From contig NZ_MKIM01000025.1 in NCBI RefSeq assembly GCF_001939045.1, forward strand, positions 367,707 to 431,706: 64,000 nt of DNA. The letters run 5' to 3'. Positions within the stretch are counted from its first letter, which is position 1; each line of letters starts with the position of its first letter. The stretch is from Rhizobium oryziradicis. Its GTDB lineage: Bacteria > Pseudomonadota > Alphaproteobacteria > Rhizobiales > Rhizobiaceae. This document shows positions 28,754 through 37,764 of the stretch, one piece after another. A program made the position numbers and the translations under genes. The notes beneath the pieces are model-generated. The model did no database searches and was not told the DNA's origin. It was given only the letters and a program-made list of their open reading frames with translations.

Positions 28754-30384
28754 CACGCGCTCCGCTCAGCCTCGTCTGCTACGCCGTCTTCAGCGTCAAC
28801 GTCCGCTTCAACAGCTTCCGCCTGAGCTTGCGCTTCATCTTCGGTGATCCAGCCAGCCGTTAGGCGTGCATGAATAACCATGCGCTCAGCCTCTTGACGC
28901 GACACATCCAGCTTGGAGAACAGGCCTTCAAACTTCTTGGTCTCGCCGTCCTTACGCTCGGTCCAGCCCACCAGATCATCCGAGGCACAGCCAGCGAAAT
29001 CTTCAATGGTCTTGATGCCGTCTTCGCCCAGAGCCACCATCATCTGGGTGGTCATGCCGGGAATCTGACGCAGCTCGTCGGCAACGCCCAGTTCCTTGCG
29101 CTTGGCATCGAACTCGGCTTCGATCTTTTCGAGATATTCGCGGGCGCGGGTCTGAATTTCTTCAGCGGTGTCGCCGTCAAATCCGTCAATCGAGGAAATT
29201 TCATCGATGTTGGCGTAGGCAAGTTCTTCCACTTGCGCAAAGCCTTCCGATGCCAGAACCTGACCAACCATTTCGTCAACGTCGAGTGCGTCCATGAACA
29301 GATTGGTGCGCTCGTTGAATTCCTTCTGGCGGCGTTCCGATTCCTCGGCTTCCGTCATGATGTCGATGTCCCAGCCGGTCAGCTGCGAGGCCAGACGCAC
29401 GTTCTGACCGCGACGACCGATGGCCAGCGACAGCTGCTCATCCGGCACAACCACTTCGATGCGCTCGGCATCTTCGTCCAGAACAACCTTGGAGACTTCC
29501 GCAGGCTGCAAGGCATTGACGATGAAGGATGCAGGATCAGCCGACCATGGAATGATGTCGATCTTTTCGCCCTGCAATTCGCCAACCACGGCCTGAACGC
29601 GCGAACCGCGCATACCGACGCAAGCGCCGACCGGATCGATCGAGCTGTCGTTGGAAATCACCGCGATCTTGGCGCGCGAACCCGGATCACGGGCCACCGA
29701 CTTGATCTGGATGATGCCATCATAGATTTCCGGCACTTCCATGGTGAAGAGCTTCACCATGAACTGCGGATGGGTACGGGAGAGGAAAATCTGCGGACCA
29801 CGCTGTTCGCGGCGCACGTCGTAGACAAAAGCGCGAACCCGATCACCATAGCGCATGGCTTCACGTGGAATCATCTCGTCACGACGGATAATGCCTTCGC
29901 CACGGCCGAGATCGACAATCACATTGCCATATTCAACGCGCTTGACTGTACCGTTGATGATTTCGCCAACGCGATCCTTGAATTCATCATACTGACGGTC
30001 ACGCTCGGCTTCGCGCACTTTCTGCACGATAACTTGCTTGGCGGACTGAGCCGCGATACGGCCGAAATCCATTGGCGGCAGCGGATCGGCAATAAAATCG
30101 CCGAGCTTGGCATCAACATTGCGATCGCGCGCCAGAGGCAGGGCAATCTGTGTGCCGTAATCTTCTACCGTTTCAACCACTTCCAGAAGACGCTGAAGAC
30201 GAATCTCACCGGTCTTGGAGTTGATGTCGGCACGGATGTTGGTCTCGGAGCCGTAACGTGAACGTGCTGCCTTCTGGATGGCGTCAGCCATCGCAGCAAG
30301 CACGATTTCACGATCGATGACCTTCTCGCGCGCAACCGCATCTGCGATCTGCAACAGCTCAAGCCGATTAGCACTGACTGCCAT
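28753..30384 (-). CDS. nusA: Transcription termination/antitermination protein NusA
   Basis: 543 residues. Binds RNA polymerase and controls pausing, termination and rRNA antitermination. Order: N-terminal polymerase-binding domain (1-125), S1 domain (about 135-200, GTVKRVEYGNVIVDLGRGEG), two KH domains (GACVGMRGSRVQAVVGEL; IGRRGQNVRLASQLTGWDI), then C-terminal acidic-repeat-like region (about 350-520) with a helix-hairpin-helix. Operon rimP-nusA-ylxR-infB. The tail is Ala/Glu/Asp rich. Confidence 0.97.
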   Translation of the reverse strand: MAVSANRLELLQIADAVAREKVIDREIVLAAMADAIQKAARSRYGSETNIRADINSKTGEIRLQRLLEVVETVEDYGTQIALPLARDRNVDAKLGDFIADPLPPMDFGRIAAQSAKQVIVQKVREAERDRQYDEFKDRVGEIINGTVKRVEYGNVIVDLGRGEGIIRRDEMIPREAMRYGDRVRAFVYDVRREQRGPQIFLSRTHPQFMVKLFTMEVPEIYDGIIQIKSVARDPGSRAKIAVISNDSSIDPVGACVGMRGSRVQAVVGELQGEKIDIIPWSADPASFIVNALQPAEVSKVVLDEDAERIEVVVPDEQLSLAIGRRGQNVRLASQLTGWDIDIMTEAEESERRQKEFNERTNLFMDALDVDEMVGQVLASEGFAQVEELAYANIDEISSIDGFDGDTAEEIQTRAREYLEKIEAEFDAKRKELGVADELRQIPGMTTQMMVALGEDGIKTIEDFAGCASDDLVGWTERKDGETKKFEGLFSKLDVSRQEAERMVIHARLTAGWITEDEAQAQAEAVEADVDAEDGVADEAERSA

Positions 30385-30441
30385 TGTCTAAAGTCTCCGT
30401 CTTCCTGCCCCAGGCAATTGGCCTGTGCGGCGTGTTATCGG

Positions 30442-31050
30442 TTATTCCGCTTCGTCAGCTTCTTCATTCTGGTTTGCGGCTTGCGCCTTTGCCAGTTTAT
30501 CAGCACGAAGAGCGTCACGGATGAGGTCATCCGTCAGAATCAATTTCGCTTCAGCCAGCGCCGTGAATGGAATGGTCACCCGTGGCTCTTCGCCATAGGC
30601 TGCCTGATCACGTTCAAGAACGAAGCCATCCGAGGTTACATCGGTAATTTTGCCCCGGAAACGCTTGCGATTATCAACCAGAATCGATGTTTCGCATTTC
30701 AGCAGGTTGCCCTGCCAGCGTGTGAAATCGGAAATACGCACCATGGGGCGATCAATGCCCGGCGACGACACTTCCAGATGATACTCTTTATCGACCGGAT
30801 CTTCTACATCTAAAACCGGAGAAATCGCCTGCGACAGCGCTTCACAATCAGTCACGGTCATGGTGCCATCGGCACGCTCTGCCATGATCTGCAAGGTCAA
30901 GCCGTTCTGATTCATCATCCGCACGCGCACAAGCTTGAAGCCCAGATCAAGCGCAACAGGCTCGATAATTTCGGCAATGCGCCGATCAAGACCCGTTTCG
31001 GTGATCAGGCGAGGTTCAAGCAAATCGGTTGCGGGCACATGTTCGGACAA
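30442..31050 (-). CDS. rimP: Ribosome maturation factor RimP
   Basis: 202 residues, needed for 30S maturation. The N-terminal domain holds [20 protein letters not shown] and [13 protein letters not shown]; the Sm-like C-terminal domain includes [16 protein letters not shown] and the tail is acidic. The gene begins with TTG at 31050, with the strong ribosome site GAGGAGG 6 nt upstream; no ATG nearby fits the family N-terminus. It is first in the rimP-nusA-ylxR-infB operon; the promoter must lie in 31051-31277, where I did not identify a convincing -35/-10 pair. Confidence 0.94.
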   Translation of the reverse strand: MSEHVPATDLLEPRLITETGLDRRIAEIIEPVALDLGFKLVRVRMMNQNGLTLQIMAERADGTMTVTDCEALSQAISPVLDVEDPVDKEYHLEVSSPGIDRPMVRISDFTRWQGNLLKCETSILVDNRKRFRGKITDVTSDGFVLERDQAAYGEEPRVTIPFTALAEAKLILTDDLIRDALRADKLAKAQAANQNEEADEAE

Positions 31051-31277
31051 GCCTGTCCTCCTCGAAAATTGGCACCTGAGAAATGGGCGCTTGGAGTGTC
31101 ACCGCCAACAAAAAAGAGCGGGTCCTTGCGGGCCCACCCTTCATCTGACGATCAAGAATTTAGAGGCTCTATACGCTTCAAATCACACGAATGCAAGTCA
31201 TTCCGTCGGACCATCCGGACAGCTGCCTTGTTGCAGGCGCGATCGTCAGTGTTAAGCGTCATTGCTGCGCGGGAAGT

Positions 31278-32462
31278 TCAATTCTCGGCTGCTGGCCCGA
31301 CATAAATGGCCCTTGGGCGAATAAGCTGGCCGTGAGCGCGCTGCTCCAGCGCGTGCGCAATCCAGCCCACGGAACGACCAATGGCAAACAGCAAAAAAGC
31401 GGCACCGGGCGGCAGATTGAGAAACCGCCGCAGCGCCACCAGCGCAAAATCAACGGAGGGATGCTGACCCGTGAGTGCCTCGACAGCCTGCATAATTTCT
31501 CGTGTCTGAGGGCTTTGCGCAAGGATGGGTACTAAGAGCGTGCGTGCCCGCACATCGCCTTGCGGATACAGCGGATGACCAAAGCCCGGAAGAGGATCGC
31601 CCGTTTCCAACCGCTCCTGCAAATCCGCGCGCAAGGCATCAAAACGCAGACCGCCCCACAGGCGCTCGACCTGAAACGTGGCCGCCCCATGACGCGGACC
31701 GCTCAGCGCGGCCAGCCCGCCAATGACGGCGGCGCGAAGCGATGCATCGGTGGAGGCAACACACCGGGCGGTAAAGCCGGAGGCATTCAACTCATGATCT
31801 GCGCAAAGCACCAAGGCTCGCCGCAGCAGATCGCAGCCAAAAGCATCCAGCCCCCAGGCGCGCCCCAGCCGCAAATGAATGGCCTCCTCCGTCACCTCGG
31901 CTTGCAGGGCTGCCGCCGTGAGCAGCCGGATCAAGGCACCGCAGGCGGGCCATAGGCGCGCCCTGTCCTGTTGCCATATCGCCGTTGGCTCATTGAGACT
32001 GCCAGCCGCAAACAGCGCCATCAATGTGTCATGGGCGGGCGCACCCCCAACCGCTTGCAGCAAGGCGGCATAGCCCGCTGTGCTGAATGGTCGCTCCTGC
32101 GGGAACGCTTGCGAAACATCCGCATTCCACAGCAAGGCGGCAATATCTTCCAGTGTTGCCTGATCGGCAAGGCGCACCACATCCCGGCCTCGATAAAACA
32201 GCCGTCCGCCTTCGATCAGCGTCAATTGCGATTCCAGCACCGGGGTGCCCCAATCGATTGTTGAGCGGGCAACCTCCTTTGGCCTGCGCCCACGCCTGCG
32301 CTCTTTGGCCAGCACCTCGACCGCATCCTTCACATAGCAACTGCTGCGCCCATCGCCCGCCGGATGCGCCGTCAACAAACCACGGCTGACATAGGCATAA
32401 AGCGTTGCCTTGGAAACGCCGAGGCGCTGGGCCGCCTCATCCGCCGACAGATAGTGGGGCAT
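31278..32462 (-). CDS. Citrate synthase-like enzyme with N-terminal HTH domain
   Basis: 394 residues. Residues 3-55 form an excisionase/MerR-like helix-turn-helix (YLSADEAAQRLGVSKATLYA then YVSRGLL). Residues about 80-385 are a citrate synthase fold with all three catalytic residues: His in SGPRHGAAT, His in GFGHPLYPQGDVRARTLL and Asp in HPSVDFALVAL. It therefore probably condenses an acyl-CoA with a 2-oxo acid; the substrate is unknown and it is unlikely to be the housekeeping enzyme. ATG 32462 has GAGG upstream. It is divergent from a CaiB-like gene 91 bp away; the HTH could bind that spacer, which contains TCAATATTGA. Confidence 0.85.
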   Translation of the reverse strand: MPHYLSADEAAQRLGVSKATLYAYVSRGLLTAHPAGDGRSSCYVKDAVEVLAKERRRGRRPKEVARSTIDWGTPVLESQLTLIEGGRLFYRGRDVVRLADQATLEDIAALLWNADVSQAFPQERPFSTAGYAALLQAVGGAPAHDTLMALFAAGSLNEPTAIWQQDRARLWPACGALIRLLTAAALQAEVTEEAIHLRLGRAWGLDAFGCDLLRRALVLCADHELNASGFTARCVASTDASLRAAVIGGLAALSGPRHGAATFQVERLWGGLRFDALRADLQERLETGDPLPGFGHPLYPQGDVRARTLLVPILAQSPQTREIMQAVEALTGQHPSVDFALVALRRFLNLPPGAAFLLFAIGRSVGWIAHALEQRAHGQLIRPRAIYVGPAAEN

Positions 32463-32553
32463 CGAAACCTCATGTTGATTTATTCTATCAATATTGACGA
32501 TAATTGAGATTGGGCGTGAAGTGAAGGCCAACCGAGCCTCAGGGAGACCTTCG
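32463..32553. promoter_or_regulatory. Divergent promoter region with AT-rich palindrome
   Basis: 91-bp spacer between two divergent genes. It contains TCAATATTGA (32488-32497) within an AT-rich stretch flanked by TTGATTTATT and ATAATTGAG. It is a candidate operator, perhaps for the HTH of the citrate synthase-like protein itself. Confidence 0.35.
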
Positions 32554-33951
32554 ATGACCGCGCCCGCAACCCAGACCATGCTTACAACACTTTGGGCGGC
32601 TCTGAAGGGTGCCGACACTGCGCTTGATCATTTTCGAGAGACGGGTGCAGGATCCTTGCCATCCTGTTTTGCCGTGAGCGATCTGGCCTCGGCATCAATC
32701 GGCGTGGCCGGACTGGCTCTTCGGGAGTGGTTGTCGCTCCATGCTGCGAAAGCGCCCCCCATTGAGGTTGATAGGCGACTGGCCAGCCTTTGGTTTGCGG
32801 GCAGCGTCACCCCCATCGGCTGGCAATTGCCGCCTGCGTGGGATGCCATTGCCGGAGATTATCAAACCACCGATGGCTGGATCAGGCTTCATACCAATGC
32901 CCGCCATCACCGCGATGCGGCCCTTGCTGTGCTGGGTGTTGCTGCTGAACGGGCATTGGTGGAGGATGCCATAAAACGCTGGAGCGCTGATGCGCTGGAG
33001 GCTGCGGTGGTCAACGCCGGAGGCTGTGCCGCCCGCATGCGATCGCAGGCAGACTGGCTTTTGCATCCGCAAGGACAAGCTGTGATGGGTGAACCATTGA
33101 TCTGGCATGAGCAGACAGAACAGGCAGAAGCGCACGCCTTGCCAATCACCCCTGCCCGCCCGCTTCAGGGCATTCGGGTGCTTGATCTGACCCGCGTTTT
33201 GGCAGGCCCGACGGCCACGCGCTTTCTGGCTGGCTTTGGTGCCGATGTGCTTCGGCTTGATCCTGTTTTTTGGGAGGAGCCAAGCCTGGAAGCCGAAATG
33301 ACACTTGGCAAGCATTGCGCCCGCATCGACCTCTCCACAGCGCGCGGGCGCGACCAATTTAAAACCCTGCTGGCAGAGGCCGATATATGCGTATCCGGCT
33401 ACCGATCTGATGCGCTTGAACGCTTGGGGCTTGGGGCCAGCCAGCGCCAGATCATTCGCCCCGGCCTGATCGATGTCAGCCTCAACGCCTATGGCTGGAG
33501 CGGCCCATGGGCGGCAAGGCGCGGCTTTGACAGTCTTGTGCAAATGAGCACTGGCATTGCAGCGGAAGGCATGGCGGCATTTGGCACGCAACAGCCAAAG
33601 CCTTTGCCGGTACAGGCGCTTGATTATGCGGTTGGCTATCTGCTGGCCGCCGCCGCACTCCGCGGACTATCCGAGCGGCAAAAAACCGGACGCGGCTCAC
33701 GCTGGCGCACATCACTGGCGCGCATGGCATGTCTGTTGATGGCGCATCCGCAAACAATGGATGGACAAACGCCTTTCGCCCCCAAAACCGAGGATGACGA
33801 CAGAGCAGCGCCGGAACACACCGCTTGGGGTGAGGCCAAAAGGCTGCGCTCAGCCCTGACGATAGAGGGCGCACCCATGGCTTGGGATGTCACGGCAGGC
33901 CCTATCGGCCGCCACCAAGCCCAATGGCGCGAACACAACATCGTGAATTGA
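32554..33951 (+). CDS. CaiB/BaiF-like (family III CoA-transferase-like) protein, apparently permuted
   Basis: 465 residues. The second half (about 200-390) looks like the beginning of a family III CoA-transferase: GIRVLDLTRVLAGPTATRFL, FGADVLRLD, SDALERLGLG. The first half (about 20-195) resembles the later part of such enzymes: GDYQTTDGWIRLHTNARHHR, GGCAARMRSQADWLLHPQGQ. Where the catalytic Asp is expected (VDVSLLD-like), this protein has WRTSLAR near residue 388. It may therefore be inactive or changed in function. ATG 32554 has GGGAG. It is divergent from the HTH citrate synthase-like gene, which suggests a shared pathway. Confidence 0.75.
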   Translation: MTAPATQTMLTTLWAALKGADTALDHFRETGAGSLPSCFAVSDLASASIGVAGLALREWLSLHAAKAPPIEVDRRLASLWFAGSVTPIGWQLPPAWDAIAGDYQTTDGWIRLHTNARHHRDAALAVLGVAAERALVEDAIKRWSADALEAAVVNAGGCAARMRSQADWLLHPQGQAVMGEPLIWHEQTEQAEAHALPITPARPLQGIRVLDLTRVLAGPTATRFLAGFGADVLRLDPVFWEEPSLEAEMTLGKHCARIDLSTARGRDQFKTLLAEADICVSGYRSDALERLGLGASQRQIIRPGLIDVSLNAYGWSGPWAARRGFDSLVQMSTGIAAEGMAAFGTQQPKPLPVQALDYAVGYLLAAAALRGLSERQKTGRGSRWRTSLARMACLLMAHPQTMDGQTPFAPKTEDDDRAAPEHTAWGEAKRLRSALTIEGAPMAWDVTAGPIGRHQAQWREHNIVN

Positions 33952-34113
33952 GATGGCATTCAACGCTGAAAATTATCCAATCTGCCGCAATATCGGCCAG
34001 TTTGGCTGGCTTTTGAAGGGTTGCAACAACCAGAATCGGTTGAACAAAACAGCAATCTAGCCAATATACGTGCGCAAGCGCGACACGCGACTCACATCAT
34101 CCTCCGAGAGTAT

Positions 34114-34136
34114 CGTTAAATGCCTTTTGTTTAACG
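34114..34136. promoter_or_regulatory. Inverted repeat upstream of the MFS gene
   Basis: CGTTAAA (34114-34120) and TTTAACG (34130-34136) form perfect 7-bp arms 46 bp before the MFS start. This is a candidate operator; no regulator gene adjoins it. Confidence 0.35.
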
Positions 34137-34181
34137 TTTTTCATTCCCGCCATTCCTCGACGTTATAAAGCGGAAAAGCCC

Positions 34182-35810
34182 GTGCCGGACAGACGATCTC
34201 CCCTCGCACCGTTCAAGAATAAAGTGTTTCTGACCATTTGGCTGGCCAGCATCACCTCCAACTTCGGCGGACTTATTCAGGATGTCGGTGCGGCGTGGAT
34301 GATGACATCCATTTCCAAATCCGAGAGCATGGTGGCCTTGGTGCAGGCCTCCAACACGGCACCGATCATGCTGTTTTCGCTGGTGGCGGGGGCCATTGCC
34401 GATGGCTTTGATCGGCGAAAAGTGATGCTGACCGCGCAGATTTTTCTGCTCACGGTCTCGGCGCTCTTGTCCATTTTCACCTGGTTTGGACTTTTGACAC
34501 CCTGGTCGCTGTTGGCGTTCACCTTTTTGATCGGCTGCGGCACAGCCCTCAACAGCCCGTCCTGGCAGGCGTCTGTGGGTGATATTGTCGGGCGCGATGA
34601 TTTGCCCTCGGCGGTGTCGCTCAACAGCATGGGTTTTAACATGACCCGCAGCGTTGGCCCCGCCATTGGCGGCTTGATTGTGGCGCTGGCCGGCGCGGCA
34701 ACGGCTTTCGCCGTCAACGCCGTCAGTTACCTCTCGATGATTTATGCGCTTGCCCGCTGGAAGCCGGTTTACCCCAAAACCACCCTGCCCCGCGAAAGCC
34801 TTGGCCATGCCATTGCCGCCGGATTGCGCTATGTGTCCATGTCGCCCAATCTGATGAAAGTGCTGTTTCGCGGCTTTCTGTTCGGGTTTGCGGCCACCGC
34901 CATTCTCTCGCTCTTGCCACTTGTGACCAAGGACAGCCTTGGCGGCGGACCTTTGACCTATGGCGGGCTGCTGGGAGCCTTCGGCCTTGGGGCCATTGCC
35001 GGTGCCATGTCCAACGCCCGCATTCGCGAAATCCTCAGCAGTGAGCAAATCGTGCGCTGTTCGTTTGCAGGCTTTGCCGTGGCGGCAGCAATCACAGGCA
35101 TGAGCCAGACGTTCTGGCTGACCGCGCCTGCGCTGGTTGTGGCCGGTGCCTGCTGGGTATTGTCCTTGTCCCTGTTCAATACGGTTGTGCAGCTTTCCAC
35201 CCCGCGCTGGGTTGTGGGGCGGGCACTGTCGCTTTACCAAACGGCCACCTTCGGCGGCATGGCGGGCGGATCGTGGCTCTGGGGCGTGCTTGCGGAAAAT
35301 ATGGGCGCAGGTCAGGCGCTTGTCGCCTCTGCTGTGGTAATGCTTGCCGGTGTCGGTATCGGCTTTCTGCTGCCCATGCCAGCTTTTGCCACGCTGGATC
35401 TTAACCCGCTCAACCGCTTTAACGAGCCACCGCTGAGGCTGGACATTCGTCCGCGCAGCGGCCCGATTGTCATTCAGATTGATTTTGAGATCGACGACAA
35501 GGATGTCACTGAATTCTTGAAGATCATGGTCGAGCGACGGCGCATTCGCCTGCGCGACGGCGCGCAAAACTGGGCGCTGATGCGCGATCTCGAGAACCCG
35601 GACATCTGGACCGAGACCTACCACACACCCACCTGGGTGGATTATGTGCGCCACAACCACCGCCGCACCAATGCTGATGCCTTGATTACCGACCGGCTAA
35701 GAGAGCTACACAAGGGCGAGAAGCCGCCCTTTGTGCATCGGATGATCGAGCGGCAGGCCATTCCACCCGCCGATGACGTGTTTCACAAGCCGCATATCGA
35801 TCATCATTAA
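34182..35810 (+). CDS. MFS transporter with C-terminal dimeric alpha/beta-barrel-like domain
   Basis: 542 residues, GTG start. Residues 1-405 hold about 12 TM helices of the MFS_3/EntS-like group, with the inter-helix motif GAIADGFDRRKVML. After a linker (LNPLNRFNEPPLRL), residues about 425-525 form a soluble domain (IVIQIDFEIDDKDVTEFLK ... HTPTWVDYVRHNHRR) similar to antibiotic-biosynthesis-monooxygenase-like barrels. The fusion occurs in some members of the family annotated as secretion effectors. It is probably an exporter; the substrate is unknown. Its TAA stop overlaps the stop of the converging mltB-like gene. Confidence 0.85.
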   Translation: MPDRRSPLAPFKNKVFLTIWLASITSNFGGLIQDVGAAWMMTSISKSESMVALVQASNTAPIMLFSLVAGAIADGFDRRKVMLTAQIFLLTVSALLSIFTWFGLLTPWSLLAFTFLIGCGTALNSPSWQASVGDIVGRDDLPSAVSLNSMGFNMTRSVGPAIGGLIVALAGAATAFAVNAVSYLSMIYALARWKPVYPKTTLPRESLGHAIAAGLRYVSMSPNLMKVLFRGFLFGFAATAILSLLPLVTKDSLGGGPLTYGGLLGAFGLGAIAGAMSNARIREILSSEQIVRCSFAGFAVAAAITGMSQTFWLTAPALVVAGACWVLSLSLFNTVVQLSTPRWVVGRALSLYQTATFGGMAGGSWLWGVLAENMGAGQALVASAVVMLAGVGIGFLLPMPAFATLDLNPLNRFNEPPLRLDIRPRSGPIVIQIDFEIDDKDVTEFLKIMVERRRIRLRDGAQNWALMRDLENPDIWTETYHTPTWVDYVRHNHRRTNADALITDRLRELHKGEKPPFVHRMIERQAIPPADDVFHKPHIDHH

Positions 35811-37066
35811 CGCAGTTTTGCCTTCAGGCCCTCATCCGGGTAACAGGTTGGCGTCAAGCCAGCCTTTTGCTGCCATTGCCCCAAGGATCTGCGGGTTTTA
35901 TAGCCAGCCAGACCATCAGCTTTGCCGACATCATAGCCTTTGGCCACCAGCGTCTTTTGCATGGTCAGAACATCTGAGCGCAGCATGTGGCCGACATTGC
36001 CCCATGGGGCAGAAAACGCTCCCGAGCCATAGGCAATGCGATCAGCCAGATTGCCAATGAACAGCGCATAGAGATCGGAATTGTTATATTCCTTGATAAC
36101 GTAAAAATTCGGTGTCACGAGAAATTCTGGCCCGTGAGTGCCTGCTGGCACCAGCATCATGCCGGAAGCCTTCATCTCGCTTTCGGGAAAGGCTTTGCCA
36201 GACGCGCGCTGAATGCCGGTCGCGGCCCAGGCCGATATGGGTTTGGCCAGATCAGGCCCTTCCTGCGCACAGCTCACGCCCTTCGGAATTGTCACCTCAA
36301 AGCCCCAATCGCGGCCGCGCTGCCAGCCCTTTTGTGCCATGAAATTGGCCATCGAGGCAAGACTATCCGGCACCGAGGTCCAGATATTTCGATGGCCATC
36401 TCCATCGGCATCGACGGCATATTTCAAAAAGCTTGAGGGCATGAATTGCGGCTGGCCAAGCGCACCGGCGCTGGAGCCCAGCATGGCCCCTTCATCCACG
36501 TCTCGACTCTCAATTATATGCAAAGCGTCGATCAATTCGCGGGTGAACAAGTCCTTGCGCGTTGACATGAAGGCGCTGGTGGCCAGCACATCCACAGCCT
36601 CATAGGGCAGTTTGGCGCGGCCATAGCCCGTTTCACGGCCCCAAATCGCCAAAAGAATCGGCCCCGGCACACCATATTTGGCTTCAATTTTCTTCAAAGC
36701 GCCAGAATATTGCTCGGCCAAGGCCCGTCCACTGGCGGCCAGAGCCTGCATGCGGGATTCGTTGAAATATGGCCCCGGCGATGAAAATTCGGCCTGACTT
36801 TGCGGACGCTGTTTTGGTGGCGGAAACCCCGGTGGCATCAGATCGGGCAAGGACCAGTTGAGCTTGGCACGCGCCATGGTCTTGTCAAAAACCACTTTGG
36901 AAATACCAGCCTTCTGCGCTTGTGGCCACAAATCACGGCTGATCCAGCCTCGGAACTGGCTTTCCACCTGCGCTTTCGAGGGTTCCGCATGGGCAGGCAC
37001 CACTGAAACAGCCATGGGCAAGGTGACGGAAAGGGCGACAAAAGCCGCGGCTAAAAATCGAGCCAT
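35807..37066 (-). CDS. Lytic murein transglycosylase (MltB family) with peptidoglycan-binding domain
   Basis: 419 residues. A signal peptide ends VVPAHA/EP. The SLT2/MltB catalytic domain (about 30-335) contains the catalytic Glu in LAIWGRETGYGRAKLP, plus SSAGALGQPQFMPSSFL and DADGDGHRNIW. The C-terminal PG_binding_1 domain (about 350-415) includes LVAKGYDVGKADGLAGYKTR. It cuts glycan strands to 1,6-anhydromuropeptides in the periplasm. ATG 37066 follows GGGAG. It lies 35 bp after recR on the same strand, and the two may be co-transcribed. Confidence 0.93.
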   Translation of the reverse strand: MARFLAAAFVALSVTLPMAVSVVPAHAEPSKAQVESQFRGWISRDLWPQAQKAGISKVVFDKTMARAKLNWSLPDLMPPGFPPPKQRPQSQAEFSSPGPYFNESRMQALAASGRALAEQYSGALKKIEAKYGVPGPILLAIWGRETGYGRAKLPYEAVDVLATSAFMSTRKDLFTRELIDALHIIESRDVDEGAMLGSSAGALGQPQFMPSSFLKYAVDADGDGHRNIWTSVPDSLASMANFMAQKGWQRGRDWGFEVTIPKGVSCAQEGPDLAKPISAWAATGIQRASGKAFPESEMKASGMMLVPAGTHGPEFLVTPNFYVIKEYNNSDLYALFIGNLADRIAYGSGAFSAPWGNVGHMLRSDVLTMQKTLVAKGYDVGKADGLAGYKTRRSLGQWQQKAGLTPTCYPDEGLKAKLR

Positions 37067-37101
37067 ATCTTTCTCCCGATAGAGGATCAAATCAGCGTGC
37101 G

Positions 37102-37707
37102 TCAAATGAGTGTTCTGGCGCGCAGCGCTGCCGACAATGTGCCTTCGTCCAGATAATCCAGCTCACCACCCACCGGCACGCCATGGGCCAGACGGGTGAT
37201 TTTCACACCCAGATCGGCCAGATGATCGGTTATATAGTGGGCAGTGGTTTGCCCTTCCACGGTGGCATTCACCGCAATAATGATTTCGCGCACCCCACCT
37301 TTGGCCACGCGATCAATCAGGCCCTTGATGTTGAGATCATCCGGCCCAACACCATCCAGCGGCGACAGCGTGCCGCCCAAAACATGATAGGCCACATTCA
37401 TGGCACCGGAGCGCTCCAGCGCCCACAGATCGGACACATCTTCCACCACAATGATCACCGATTGATCACGGCGGTCATCGGTGCAGACGGTGCAGGGGTC
37501 CATGGTATCGACATTGCCGCAGCACGAACAAATCTTGACCTTGGCATGGGCATCGCCCATGGCTTGGGCCAGCGGCCCCATCAATTGCTCACGCTTTTTG
37601 ATCAGGTGCAGGGCAGCTCGTCTGGCCGAGCGCGGGCCAAGACCCGGCACTTTTGCCAAAAGCTGGATGAGTTTTTCAATTTCGGGACCAGTGACTCGCT
37701 TTGCCAT
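37102..37707 (-). CDS. recR: Recombination protein RecR
   Basis: 201 residues. Works with RecF and RecO to load RecA on gapped DNA. Order: helix-hairpin-helix ([20 protein letters not shown]), four-Cys zinc finger ([16 protein letters not shown]), Toprim domain ([33 protein letters not shown]) and C-terminal Walker-like [20 protein letters not shown]. Complete. In many alphaproteobacteria it directly follows dnaX-ybaB; here plus-strand genes (MOSC, DUF992, a small protein) separate them. Confidence 0.97.
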   Translation of the reverse strand: MAKRVTGPEIEKLIQLLAKVPGLGPRSARRAALHLIKKREQLMGPLAQAMGDAHAKVKICSCCGNVDTMDPCTVCTDDRRDQSVIIVVEDVSDLWALERSGAMNVAYHVLGGTLSPLDGVGPDDLNIKGLIDRVAKGGVREIIIAVNATVEGQTTAHYITDHLADLGVKITRLAHGVPVGGELDYLDEGTLSAALRARTLI

Positions 37708-37764
37708 GGCGCTTATCTATCTCATATCTCAGCCAAACGGAATCGCAGAAGATTGGATCATCCC

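Noticed and set aside
34131..35660. Long minus-strand frame opposite the MFS transporter
   Set aside because: The plus-strand translation is a clear 12-helix MFS protein; the opposite frame is a His/Gln/Arg-rich shadow.
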